From positions 1 through 64,000 of the forward strand of contig JAAEAF010001540.1 in assembly GCA_011037195.1 (NCBI GenBank): 64,000 bases of DNA. Direction: 5' to 3'. This document shows, in pieces, positions 52,920 to 64,000 of the stretch (positions are counted from its first letter, which is position 1; every line of letters starts with the position of its first letter). The notes beneath the pieces were generated by a model, which saw only the letters and a program-made list of their open reading frames with translations, had not been told where the DNA came from and searched no databases. A program made the translations under genes and the position numbers. This DNA is from Triatoma infestans. Lineage: Eukaryota > Arthropoda > Insecta > Hemiptera > Reduviidae.

Positions 52920-53384
52920 ATGTATATAGACAAACGATTAACATGGAATCCACATACTAAATTAAAAAGACTGGAACTCAACAAACGGAATAAACTGTTA
53001 CTAAGACTAATTGGCAGACGGTCGAAACTTCCAATAGAACATAAACGACTATTATACAACACCATACTTAAACCAATGTGGACTTATAGACTTGAACTGT
53101 GGGGTTCAACCAAACGCTCAAACTCACAAAAAATCCAGGCCTTTCAATCAAAAATTCTCCGTCAAATTACAGATGCTCCATTCTATGTTTCAAACTCTTC
53201 TCTTCATAAAGATCTCAACATACCCTACGTGACTGAAACAGCTAAAAGTAAATACCGAAAATTCCATAACTCTCTTTCTCTATGCTCTAATCCTCTAATC
53301 CAAAATCTCGCCTCCAAAGCTATTACGGACAACCCCCCACGGCGGCTGAGGCGTTGCTGGCCCCGCGACCATCTCATGGATTGA
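52920..53384 (+). pseudogene. Jockey RT C-terminal fragment
   Basis: A 154-codon frame starting inside LGMYIDKRLTWNPHTK, followed by LLRLIGRRSKLPIEHKRLLYNTILKPMWTYRLELWGSTKRSNSQKIQAFQSKILRQITDAPFYVSNSSLHKDLNIPYV, the standard Jockey thumb and C-terminus. The stop at 53382-53384 is close to where the family ORF ends. Confidence 0.92.
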
Positions 53385-53534
53385 TAACCAACTCAAGCGG
53401 GAGTGTTGCCAGTGGGCAGCTTCTCAGTGTTGCCAATCACGTCCACAGCATCATTCATCGGATTTACTGATTGCATTGTTTTGTAGATAGTAAATGGCAA
53501 ATAAAATTAAAAAAAAAAAAAAATTAATTACAGA

Positions 53535-55670
53535 ATATTTAAGTGCAAGAGTTTTTGTATATTTATAAAATTATTAAGTTTATTGCAATTAACTTCTAAT
53601 TGTTGTTTATAAAATATCTAAATTAATTATAGTCAAATTATTTATTTCAAACTAGTGGTGTCGTCTTCATTATTTCTTAAACATATCTCGTCTTCATTAT
53701 TTCTTAAACAAATCTCTCTTTTTGTCAGTTGAGATGAAATTAGTTTATTAAATAATAATAACACGCCATATTAAATCTAGACGTCGTATACACATATACA
53801 CACATAAGCCCTTTCGTTAACACTAGTGCTACGCTACAAACAACAATAATGTTTTAATCTTCTTAGCAATCTGTTATGAATTAATTACTATAATTCTTTT
53901 ACTTTTCTTCTTATTTATGGATTTAATTATGGCGTTGCCTAGAGTGAACAAGTTTTTGTAGCAGAAATTATCACAACATCATAGATTCCCTTACGCTTCA
54001 GAATTGAATACCCCAATGGACGTTGGCTATTATTTGAAAGGATATTGTTCAACATTACTGCTCTGATAGAAATGTGATGAATTTGAGTCTTCAAATTGTA
54101 AAAATCTGTCAAAGTCTATGCCTAAAAATTTTAATTCTTGCAAATATTTGTCTATCCAGAAAAATTTGTAGTTAATTAAGTATTCGTTTGTTCTTGTTTT
54201 GTATAAAGCTAGCTTGTTAATAATAATTTTAAATTGTTTCTACTACCTAGCAATAGCAAAAAGCATTCTTAAGCGTTGGTATAATTAAATTTGCTTTAGT
54301 GCTAACTGTTTAGAAGTTAAGACCATTTTTTGGAGAAAAAAAAAGACGTAAAATATTTATAAAAAAAAAAAATAGAAAATATGCATTCTCACGGAAAGCG
54401 TTGAGACTCGGATTTTGTATGAACTTTATTGTCGCGAATGAAATGTAGAAAAGTTCAACTAGTACATCCTGTTTAATTATATACATAACCCTAGAAGTGA
54501 AGACTATTTTCAAATTATTTTCTCTTACCTAAAATGTCCTCAAAACATGTGTTTCCATTGTGAACTCAATTTCTAAAATGTGTGTGAACACTATCGTCGT
54601 AGTACTTCGCTTACAGCAATAGGTGATGCACTACTATCAAAACCAGTGCGGCATTTACTGTATCCCAACAATAACATGTTTCTTCAATTTATAGATGAAG
54701 TTGAAATTTTCGTTTATTTGTACATTTTCTCACGACAAAAAACAACGAATTATAAGATTCCTTGCTTGCTTTAAAAAAATAAAAAGAAGGAAAGGGAAAT
54801 TACCTAAGGAAAAACTAATTATTAGTATATCTTGCACCAATTACCTCTTCTTGAAATTTGTATACTACATTTTATTATCACGTACGGACTTTTTAACCAG
54901 CAATTTCAAGCATTGCGGAGCGGAACAGTTTTTCTAATACCATTTTAAAACCTCTTTTCTAGAACTTATTTGGACCTAATGACCGAAGCGGCATTTCAAA
55001 TTGCCATATTAGTGGCACATGGCTCTGTAAATCTCAGAAATGCCAGTAATCTCAGATATGGGAAGTCCTGGAATTTATTAATAGCTATTTGCTTAATCCT
55101 CCGCTAGTAACTAGCAACACTTCTGGTATGGCTTCAAATTTGGGCAGGAAATTTACACTCATTCATGAAGATTTTGCTTGGATGGCTTCTATCTTCTGGC
55201 AGGTGGAGTGCAAATACTTAGAAGCTCTACACCACTTTATAAATATTTGATAAGAATCCTTGTGTTTCATTAAGCAAAAAAAAAAAAAAAAACATTTAAA
55301 AAATGCTTGTTCACCTTCTTAATGGAAAAATAATTCCCTTAACCGTTCGTAAATGAAGATATGAACAAGTAGGTACCATAAGTTTTCTAATTGATTTAAC
55401 ATAATATTAAAGGCTTTGAAAAAGACAGAAAACTCTATTAAAACGCTGGCATAATTGCAATTTTTTTTTTGGCCAATCATCAATAAAATTTAACTTTTCA
55501 AAAAATTCTTATTATTTATTGCTGAATTTATGACAATTACATATTTTAGCATTAGTAGTTTATCTAGCAAATTTACTTGTAATTCATTATGGGATTATAT
55601 TTAAACTTGGACTTAAGATTAGCGAGTACGTGACTAATATAATTTCAACAGTCAAAGTTACGATTAACTA
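53535..55670. other. AT-rich non-coding sequence with an unoccupied copy of the LINE target
   Basis: 53738-53790 is the unoccupied counterpart of the 47983-48825 LINE site. 53795-53840 matches the reverse complement of 46917-46965. The remaining frames (54310-54937) are AT-driven and resemble nothing. An A-run lies at 55276-55293. Confidence 0.45.
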
Positions 55671-55675
55671 CTGTA

Positions 55676-56290
55676 CGAGGTGTGGCTATTAAATGACGAG
55701 ACTGACGCTGTAAAACATTTTGATTTCATACATATTTACTTATTACCACCTTCAATATACACCCCTCCTCTATCCCTACAACGCTCCATCCGAATCTTCC
55801 ATTGTTTGAAACAGTCCTGAAAATCTTCTTCTGTCAGCTCCTTCAGGACGCGTGCCGCTTTCTCTTTCACAGCTTCAACAGACTCAAATCTTGTTCCTTT
55901 TAATGCAGATTTCACCTTAGGGAACAGATAGAAGTCGCACGGAGCAAGATCCGGCGAATAAGACGGATGGACTAACACTGGGATGCTGTACTTGGCTAGA
56001 AACCTGTTGACAGACAATGCGGAATGTGCCGGCGGCGCATCGTCATGATGGAGAACCCATGACTTGTGTTTCCACAATTCGGGTCGTTTTTTCCTTATTC
56101 TTTCACGGAGTTCAGCAAGAACGTGAAGATAGTAATGTTGATTAATAGTTTGACCTTCAGGAACCCAGTGAAGGTACACAACCCATGAATATCGAAAAAA
56201 ACATCTTCATTGCTTTGAATTTTGATTTGCTCATTCGAGACTTTTGGCTCTCGGTGAAGTTGGGCTCTTCCAGTGCATGGATTGGCGCTT
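55676..56290 (-). mobile_element. Mariner-like transposon, right half only
   Basis: A minus-strand mariner remnant with one terminal repeat at its 3' end (CGAGGTGTGGCTATTAAATG from 55676, preceded by TA). The transposase C-terminal half is preserved. It is cut off at about 56290, exactly where copy B of the 1-kb repeat starts. The other terminal repeat was not found beyond that repeat. Confidence 0.88.
55736..56179 (-). pseudogene. Mariner transposase, C-terminal half
   Basis: A 147-codon frame with HWVPEGQTINQHYYLHVL, WVLHHDDAPPAHSALSV (second catalytic Asp present; the usual HHDN reads HHDD), HPSYSPDLAPCDFYLFPKVK (third Asp present) and the family C-terminus to GGVYIEGGNK. Upstream, DPDTKRQSMHWKSPTSPRAKS is readable in another frame near 56210-56285, so a frameshift and a stop have broken the ORF, and the part with the first catalytic Asp is gone. 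Confidence 0.9.
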
Positions 56291-56307
56291 CGTGTCGGGA
56301 TCATAAG

Positions 56308-57335
56308 TAAAAAAATCTGGTGTGAAACACTCACACAACTTTCTCTTACTCCAGTTCTTAAAATTATAATTGACAAATTTTATAGTTTGTGTACCAAATT
56401 AATTCAAATACGACGAAACTGAAAAAAACCGTTCAGTAAAAGCGCACTTCCGGTTAACTAATTTCCTTGAAAATCTGAATTTTGGCCATCCATTTATTTC
56501 TAATTAATTTTTTTGGATGATAGAATTGTATAATCAACTGTAATAGCACTTTAGAGAAAAACATAATCTCACCCCTCCACTAAAAATGCCACTAAATGAA
56601 TTTTCCTAGAAAAATGTTTTAAATAAAAGTTGTATCTTTGTATGTGTAGTTGATATGGGAAGTTTAAAGAAAATCGTCGGAGCCATTTTGAGAAAATCGC
56701 GAAAAAGTGGAAAAATCATTTAGTAAAGTGGTAAAGTAAACGCACTTCCGGTCATCCGATTTTTATCAAACTCGGAATTTCAGCAACATATTTAATTCTA
56801 ATTAATATTATTTAGATGATAGAATTGTTTAATAAACTGAAATAGCACTTTAGATCAAAAACCTAACCCCACCCCACCCCTCCCCCATTACAGCCCTTAA
56901 ATGAATTTTTCCAGAGAAATGTTTCAGATAAAAGTTGTAGCTCTTTGTATGTGTAGTTGATATATCATGTTTAAAGAAAATCGTTGTAGCCATTTTTGGG
57001 AAAATCGCAAAAAAAAAAAACCAACAAGTAAAGCGGTACTTCCGGTTGAGGAATTTTGACAGATAACTCACTGTCAGATGCCATGGTGATACCTAAGCGG
57101 AATATCAAGTTTCAACTTTCTACGGTTCTACGTTTTCGAGCTAAGCTGTTCACCTACACACACACACACAGACACACACACAGACACAGACACACACACA
57201 CACACAGACCATTTGCTACAAACCACTTTTTTAGTCTCAGGGGACCTCAAAACGGATATTTCCGGTGAAAACTCGATATCGAAAATTTGACACGATCACA
57301 ATACTTCCTCTTACTAGGAGTAAGAGAAAGTAATT
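56308..57335. repeat. 1-kb non-autonomous repeat (ACTTCCGGT family), copy B
   Basis: It begins AAATCTGGTGTGAAACACTC, followed by CTTTCTCTTACTCC, and ends GGAGTAAGAGAAAGTAA. Unit boxes lie at about 56444, 56746 and 57038. A CA microsatellite has expanded at 57156-57210 in the last unit. The frames at 56850-57268 are chance ORFs in the repeat. Confidence 0.88.
57156..57210. repeat. CA microsatellite
   Basis: CACACA repeats with periodic GACA interruptions. The homologous site in copy A (near 50428) has no repeat. Confidence 0.95.
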
Positions 57336-57339
57336 TTTC

Positions 57340-58140
57340 TTGATAACGTTATATCACTTACAAGTTTTCTGCACAATTTTTATTCCTTCGAAAGAATATG
57401 AAGTTTATTGGCGTGACGATTATGAAAGTGAACAGTTGTGCATGGTAATATAAATTATGTAGGCTCTACTTGCAACAATATGACTTTAATATTCTCACTA
57501 CGGATTTTCAGTCTTAGTTGTCTATATTTTCAACAGATTTTTTTCTCACGTTCAATAATTTATTTGCCATTGTACAGTAGATACAATAAGCAAATGTGGT
57601 CAATGTTTGCATGACATGATTTACATGAGATGAAAATACCCAGTGGTATGGCGTTGTTTGTCAGATTTAGGTATTAAAAACAAATGCACACTTTATAGGT
57701 TTTAGTATAGAAAACGCTGCTATGTTCAATGCACAATTACTTCTTCCTAGGTTTCTGGAAGTAACTTACATTTATAGGTTATTTACATTAAAAAAAAATA
57801 ACATATACACTTATTATTTGCAAAAATATATATTATTTAATATTACTATAATATTAAATTATTGATTGCGAATTTCTAATAACTTCTATTGTAAGAAATG
57901 ATGTTCAATCGAAGAAAGTTTATAAAGGTGTTTTTAATATTCTAACTGAAATTACAGTTGAAATTACAGAGCCAAATTACCTCCCCACCATGTAAGCTGA
58001 AGTGTACTACAAAATCTGGATATTTTTTTATTTGTCCTAGTTTTTCGGGAGATTTTATTAACAAATTTGAATAGAAAGAGACATGTTTTCTTTTCCTTCT
58101 ATCACAAAATTCTGAGAGAAGGAAGTTTTCCTAATTTCTA
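57340..58140. other. AT-rich non-coding sequence, nothing recognised
   Basis: No coding frame, repeat or RNA gene could be supported. Confidence 0.4.
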
Positions 58141-58180
58141 GTATTTTATCCGTCAAAGCATGCATATTTATATTGTTCCT

Positions 58181-58212
58181 GACCGGTTTCGGATTTTCAT
58201 CCATCATCATTC
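58181..58212 (-). ncRNA. Hammerhead-like structured motif, copy 9
   Basis: The minus strand reads AUGAUGA (CUGANGA with C replaced by A and U in the variable position), extra U, hairpin GGAU-GAAA-AUCC, GAAAC, CG, GUC. Loss of the first C would disable cleavage. Confidence 0.4.
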
Positions 58213-58300
58213 ATTCACTTGAAGTGTGAAATATTTAATGTGATTGTAACAGAAACATTACGTTGAAGTGAACTCCCTACATGAACTTGATGAATTGGCT

Positions 58301-58330
58301 CTGAAGATGGATGAAAATCCGAAACTGGTC
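58301..58330 (+). ncRNA. Hammerhead-like structured motif, copy 10
   Basis: CUGAAGA (58301-58307), extra U, GGAU-GAAA-AUCC (58309-58320), GAAAC (58321-58325), UG, GUC (58328-58330). The core is complete, but the flanks do not pair well next to it. Confidence 0.5.
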
Positions 58331-58726
58331 AAAAACAATATAAATATGCATGCTATGACGGATAAAATAACAGATGTTATCCAACATTGCGGACCCATCG
58401 CATTATCCTAGTTTGTTTACAATTTTCCAGAAATCCTCTATATAATAATAATAAAATCATTAACAAATGATTTTATTGCTGAATTTTGCGGTAACTATAA
58501 GAATCGAAATCTTCAATTTGAGGCTTAAGCTTCAGATCTAATTTAAGCAAGAAATTTCTACAATTGGATTCGGATTCATACGGGATGTCCGCGTGAAGTT
58601 GTAAATTTTTTATTTTTTGAAACTTTAAGATGCAGCATATTTTAATAAATTCGTTCACACACCAGTACTTTTCAGATAATTGCTTTGAAAAAACGAATTT
58701 CATTCAGTATGAGTTCGGCAGTTCTA

Positions 58727-58815
58727 CAGCTCACTTCCACATAATGAATTGTGATGTCTGTAACAGAGAACAATGCTCCCAGGACTGAGAAAGCTCCAGG
58801 GGGCAGCACAGTACT
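58727..58815 (+). mobile_element. SINE family A remnant lacking the tRNA-like head
   Basis: CTACAGCTCACTTCC, TGTCTGTAACAGAGAACAATG, and ACTGAGAAAGCTCCAGGGGG follow the order of the family body. No A or B box is present. Confidence 0.65.
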
Positions 58816-58819
58816 TTCA

Positions 58820-61800
58820 TATAGCACTATCCACTTTCATCACTATCCACTAATAAAATATAGAACTAGAACATGCATTAGAACGTAAAGAACTTCATAA
58901 ATACTTGATAAAATAAGTCTTAACAAGTTTAGGAACGTATCAATTAATTAAGAAATATATCATTCTGTTTTCGACACAGAACACTTTTTATGATGTCCTG
59001 ATCCGGTTAACTTTTTGAACGTCCTAAATGAATATATGGTTAGTTCATATATTTTTATTAAATAATGAGGAAAAGTATAGTTGATGTTAAGATTACAGAC
59101 TCTTCAAAAAAAACAAATCTTCAACGAAATAGAGTAATCGGGTTACAAGATGCCAATATCTTCTTAGGAAGAGCGAGATTTCTAGATTATACACTCAAAG
59201 TCGTAAGTCAACCTAGCTTCTCATACACCAGCAAAGGTGAATCAACAACTCACTGAATCAACATAAAATATGATGCAGTATAAAATTTATCAAAAGGTGC
59301 GCAATGTATCTTATACTGCATCATATTTTACGTCACTTTTTTTCCTCATATCCTGTAGATATTTGGTAAATTTACTTTAAGATCTAAAATATAATCGTCC
59401 TTTACATTATCTTAAATCTTTTGATTTGATTGCCTAAAATGTTGCCATATATTTTTGTTAATGACTTTTTTAATAAATAAGTGGTGAACTAGTGACAGTT
59501 TTATTGATGCTACAAGCGGCAAAGTTATTTATTTATTTGTTGACCATTTTATTTGTCTTCATTGGAAGTTATATCTTCAAGTATTTGCATCGTTCTGCAT
59601 AATTAATATCAGAGACAGGTGTTCACATAAGCCAATCACTGGCCTATATTTGATAAACCCCAACATTATTTGTCTATATTTACTGTGACGATTTGATGAA
59701 GAAATAATAGAAATTACAATTTTTTTCTTTACAAAATCAGAAAAATGGAAAAAAAAGTTGATTCTAAGAAAAACCACTAAAATGATAATTTATTAAATGT
59801 TAACGAAATTATTTTGTATAAATTACATTTATTTGTGTATGTATGTATGTATGATGTAATTAACGGTAAATATTAAATAACAAACAAGATACTGAAAAGT
59901 ATATGATTTAATTAAAATAAAGTAACATTCTCATTGCTAATCTGTAACATTATTTGATATGGGTGGGTTGTTTCTTGTTGACAAGTTGGCAAACCAGAGA
60001 GGATTTCTGACACGCAACGCAAATAACATCCCTTCCTTGTTTATAAACCCACCCAGGACAATAACAACTTGATTTTTATATCACCACTTCTAATTAGACT
60101 TTTGATATAATTTTTTTTTTTTTTCTTTCTTCCGCATTGCATCATTATTTATAATATTCTTTGTATTTCATTTACAATATTGTTTTATAAGTTGTAAGCA
60201 ATCATTATGAAACCTTTGAAACAATTATTTTTTTAACCCGTTAGCAGCACAAATACCTATTTCCGTTTTCATCAGAGATTTTTTCCATAAAAGCTTAATC
60301 AATTTGAGGTTATCGACGGGGTTTGCCCTTTAGGATGTCCTGTTAAACAGTTTGAAAACACAGACTTGCAAACAGCAAAATCAGTTTACACACTATGAGG
60401 AACCCAAACATAATTTCAGTTTTCGTTATTATGATGGTATTAAATTACAAACAATAATTCTTTTATTTTTTTTTATTTTTTTAATCCAAAATGGGGAATA
60501 AAATAATTTATTTTTGCATCAGATGTTAGTCCTGTAAGGAGGCATAGTGCGGGAGTTTCCTTTTCTTAATATGTTGCTCTCTATTCCCATGTAAATTTTT
60601 CAAACCACATTTCCTGTTCAAGTTCCGTAAACAATGATATTAAGTCTCTTAACAACCACCTATGTTCCTAGGAGAATGAAGCTTAGTTGAATACGCCAAC
60701 CCCCCTAGAAGGGATTGTAACAGACCTTATAACCATGCTAGAAGTTGCTGTTATTATTCTGTAAATCGTAATAATTTTTCATACCATCACTCGTCTTAGT
60801 ACATGCTCTCCCGTTTCCCTTGCAAATTTTCCCTAAATATTTCGATACTGTGTGAATAACTTTTGGACACGTGGTGAAGAACCGAAGATAAGCTTGACTT
60901 TCGGGTGGTTATTCTCGTCCGAAAAGGAGACAAGTGCATAAGGTCTATGCTAGCATAAGTAGCCAATCCAGAAGCTATAGTAAAAGAGGCCATTTTCTCT
61001 TCCTTCTCATTCCTTCTTACAAATCCATTATCATCGACCGTAGTTAACTACTAATTGTTCTCCCTCGCATATTTTATGTTTCTAGCTTTAGCTGCCATGT
61101 GAAAGGAGCATGATCAGGACCTAAAATGAATCTTCCAAAATGTCCTTTTGTTTAACTACGGCGAGTAGCTCCCTTGGGTTGCACAAAAATTCTTCTCAGC
61201 TTTAGATAAAATTTGGCAATGATATCAACTTACGGGTGAATCCTGGATAGCAAGTTTCCACTAATTATGCTGAAAATTGGGTCTAAGGTAAAACCAGATT
61301 TCGTTTCTTTGTGCTTTAGGATGTTAGACACTCCCATACTACTGGTAACTTCTCTAGATCTGAAGAGAGCCCAGTTTCAGAAACAAAATTCTCCTGATAC
61401 CCTGTTTTTCGCTGTAAAAGAGAATATTTCTTTGGATGGTGTTTAATTTGGCCGATATTAATCTCTAAACAACTTCTGTTAGGATTAAACAACCCCCAAC
61501 TTGACATCATAAGATATACCAGGCAAAATCAGTGTAACTACTATTTTACATTATCTCCATTAGCGTTCGAATGTAGGAGATGCTCTACAGAGACGAGGCA
61601 ATTGACATGACGTTATTCTATACATTGAAAGCACATTAGAAAATACATTTTCCTCTGTCCGTCGGATATAAGGCTGCCAATGTTCACTTTTCAAGTCACC
61701 ATAGACAATAGTAAGCATTGACAATCAAGAATTACTCTTGTTCCATCTTAGCTTCTATTCCGCCTTGTTCTTCCAGTTTTCGCAGAAGCTATTGAATTTC

Positions 61801-64000
61801 GCCGCGCTCAATTAAAAGCTTATAATATCGCATTGACGAATAGGTGTAGAATTTCTTGCATTCAATCCTGCTCTGTCTAACATTGTTGCCTTATGAATAT
61901 TAAAACGTACAAAATCTGGCCTCACTGCAGTAATGTACATCCAGTGCTAATTAAATTAATTAAATAAGCAGCTACCGTCCTTTCCATTCTTTTCTTCGCC
62001 AGACATTCTCATTCCTCATCCTCGAAGTGAAAGATGCGACAAAAAACTGTTATGATTTTAGTGATATTCAATAAATACTGAACTTTAGCGATGCTATTTG
62101 ATTTGATTGTATCCGTTCTGCATTGTAGACAAAGAGGTAAAGATCTGCTAGAACTTTAGAGAATTTAGACGATCTAGAAAATTAAGAAGCTGGAACTTAA
62201 ACTAAATCCTCATCCAGCGAGAAGCAAAGCAAACAAAAAAAATGCCGATTCTGAGAGCAACTATTTGTACGGTATGGTTAAATGAAACCAGGCATGTGGA
62301 GCTTACAAAGAAGAAAATCACAGTACCAAAGATGGTTCAAAAAACTTTCTCAAAAACAGCTTCGGCTTATTGAAGATGTTGGACTATATTTTGAAGATAA
62401 AATATGTGTGCTACTTTGATGATAATTGACATCTAGATAGATAAACTAGACTTAAACTTTTTGGGAGCGAATTTTGATCGCAGCATGCAGCATCTTCAAT
62501 TCAATTGCTCAGAACATATTTATTTATTGGACAAATAAAAAAATGATTTTAATTAAATAAGAATCAATAAATTAAAGATGGGAAATTAATAATTAAAAGT
62601 TAGAATGTTTCAAAACCAAAATTACGAAGGAAAACATTAGGCACATTTATCACATTTGTGGCACAAATCAAATAAGTTTGTAATTGGTTTGGCCTATTTT
62701 CATAAGATTAATGGGATTATAATGTTAATTAGAAAATGGAACTTAAGAAACTCGCTGATAAATTAAACAGTTCTAGATTATTTTTTTTTAAATTAGCACC
62801 ATATTAATGCTCTTATTAAAAATAAACAACAAATTAATATTAAAAATTATGTCTCAATGATACAAGCAAAAATTATGTCCTATGGTTCATTATGGTTTAT
62901 ATACTGACTCGACAAATATATGTTGACAACAGTATGGAACACGGTAATAACTGCGACTAGACACACTAAATCATTAGGCAAACTATCCATGGCACCCTTT
63001 ATATATTCACTCTTACCATTCAATTTATCTGAAACCATTTAATAAATACCCAATTTATTTATTTAGAAAAAAGAAATATGCAATATCTTATTAATTTACC
63101 TTCTTATATAATATACCTTCCTATAATTAGATTAATTAATATTTTTATGCTAAAAAATGTAGCGTCCTGAAAATGAATTTTTATTTATCTAACAGTACCT
63201 AATAAAACAGTTTTTCTGGTTGAAATATGTGATCATAAAAAGATTCTGCAGACTTTGCTACAGAAATAATTGCTTCTTGCTGTATAAAGAAATCACTAAT
63301 TGTATTTAGCGTAATTATGGCACAGTTACATTTTTAACTATGTTACAGCAATTCATTTTATGTTCTATCATGAATTCCAATGCATCCAATGCAGGATGAT
63401 TTCTTGCAAGTTATCACTGGTAATGCTTTCGCTGGAACTTCTTGGGAAAATAAGAACACCAAAATGACACTGTTAATGGGTTTTTGATTATCTTGCCAGA
63501 TGAGAATCGACTATTGTGAGGTTCGTCACACGTATTGAGAAGAAACTCTCCGAAATCCTGCTGTAACGGATTAGAAGTTTCAGAATTTTAAGTTTGCTTA
63601 GAACGAATATTGGGATTAGCTGAACAATAAATTCTACTTAATACAGAGACTCTTTAAAAGAAAATAGAATACAAGACTTGTGATTGAAAATTATTTTTTC
63701 AAGGACCCAATATAGATGAAAATAATTTCCAGAATTAACTTCTTTTAATCAAAATTCACTGCTAACTCGCAGATTGAACGCATCTTCAGCCATATCTTTT
63801 CATAGATGCCTACACTGTTTGACTACATTATTTGTCCCTAGGTGGCTAGTTTTTATTAAAAACTGGTAGCTGGTAGTCAATGGTGATGAAGAAGTGTTAA
63901 CAATTTTATTCCGAAATCTTCGGTATCGTTTTTTAAATTAACGGATTTAAAGTGAGTATAAATACAATTCTACAAAATCCATGATAAAACATTATTGGTT
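58820..64000. other. AT-rich non-coding sequence with few recognisable features
   Basis: A perfect 20-bp inverted repeat lies at 59264-59283 and 59311-59330. 60361-60405 resembles the foldback arm at 29782. Short frames at 59065, 59577, 60796 and 61316 have no similarity I can name. I saw nothing else I could support, including no exon-like run of conserved coding sequence. Confidence 0.45.
59264..59330. repeat. Perfect 20-bp inverted repeat
   Basis: TAAAATATGATGCAGTATAA at 59264-59283 is mirrored exactly at 59311-59330 across a 27-base loop. Confidence 0.95.

Larger units (their letters stand above)
51658..53521 (+). mobile_element. Jockey-clade LINE, 5'-truncated with internal deletion
   Basis: A 1864-bp insertion bounded by a 12-bp target duplication, AATTAATTACAG, at 51646-51657 and 53522-53533, with an A tail at about 53508-53521. 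It starts inside ORF2 after the endonuclease. About 80-90 codons of RT are deleted near 52430, and several stops and frameshifts follow. The 3' untranslated region runs from 53385. Confidence 0.95.
58142..58369. repeat. Palindromic element with ~63-bp arms, each holding a structured motif
   Basis: ATTTTATCCGTC...TTTTCATCCATC at 58143-58206 recurs in reverse complement at 58305-58368 with only a few mismatches. Each arm contains the GAAAC/GUC motif, then AACAATATAAATATGCATGC and GACGGATAAAAT. The centre (~98 bp) has no ORF. Single arms or halves of relatives lie at 17814-17885 and 20601-20760. Confidence 0.9.

Noticed and set aside
1..64000. CRISPR array, operon, rRNA or bacterial insertion sequence
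   Set aside because: There are no regularly spaced identical repeats, no prokaryotic gene organisation and no rRNA signature. All mobile elements are eukaryotic types.

Overview
This is nuclear DNA from an animal, almost certainly an arthropod and probably an insect. The sequence is AT-rich, with long low-complexity stretches and no operon structure. It is crowded with transposon families typical of insect genomes: an env-bearing Ty3/gypsy element, mariner and Tc1 relatives, Jockey- and RTE-type LINEs, and tRNA-derived SINEs. I could not identify a species. No host protein-coding gene, rRNA gene or functional tRNA gene could be supported, so the window looks intergenic or intronic.

The only long intact coding block is a complete LTR retrotransposon at 20814-29618, reading on the minus strand. 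It has near-identical LTRs (two substitutions and two indels by eye), a 4-bp target duplication (CTAT), a primer-binding site, a polypurine tract, gag, pol and an F-like env. Its coding DNA is visibly GC-richer than the flanks. Gag and Pol overlap in a -1 arrangement, with a canonical slippery heptamer and a downstream GC-rich hairpin. Env has a furin site, fusion peptide and membrane anchor but no visible signal peptide, which suggests expression from a spliced RNA.

The rest is older insertions. LINE fragments lie at about 1040-2810 (+), 14268-14960 (+), 16900-17750 (-), 18880-19330 (+), 33425-35275 (-), 37600-38060 (+), 42690-44272 (-), 44646-44990 (-), 47983-48825 (+) and 51658-53521 (+). 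Two belong to the same RTE-like family. There is a decayed Tc1 (4640-5950) interrupted by a foldback insertion, a mariner with both terminal repeats (39460-40697), and half of another mariner (55676-56290). SINEs of two families lie at 6814, 7605, 10575, 18590 and 40973, with a headless remnant at 58727. Three solo LTRs with perfect 4-bp target duplications lie at 11759, 30798 and 45736. A roughly 1-kb non-autonomous repeat with internal ~300-bp units occurs at 49585 and 56308, with many fragments elsewhere.

The most interesting signal is a small structured motif found about ten times on both strands (5161, 5398, 6726, 17814, 18085, 20601, 29928, 38970, 58181, 58301). It is built as CUGANGA-like, hairpin, GAAAC, then a short step to GUC or GUU. 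The hairpin stems differ between copies but stay paired, and in several copies the flanks pair to close a third helix. This is the layout of a type I hammerhead ribozyme with a minimal stem III, with one extra nucleotide before stem II. Several copies sit in the arms of foldback elements. Hammerhead motifs are known in Penelope-like and related retroelements, but I saw no Penelope ORF here.
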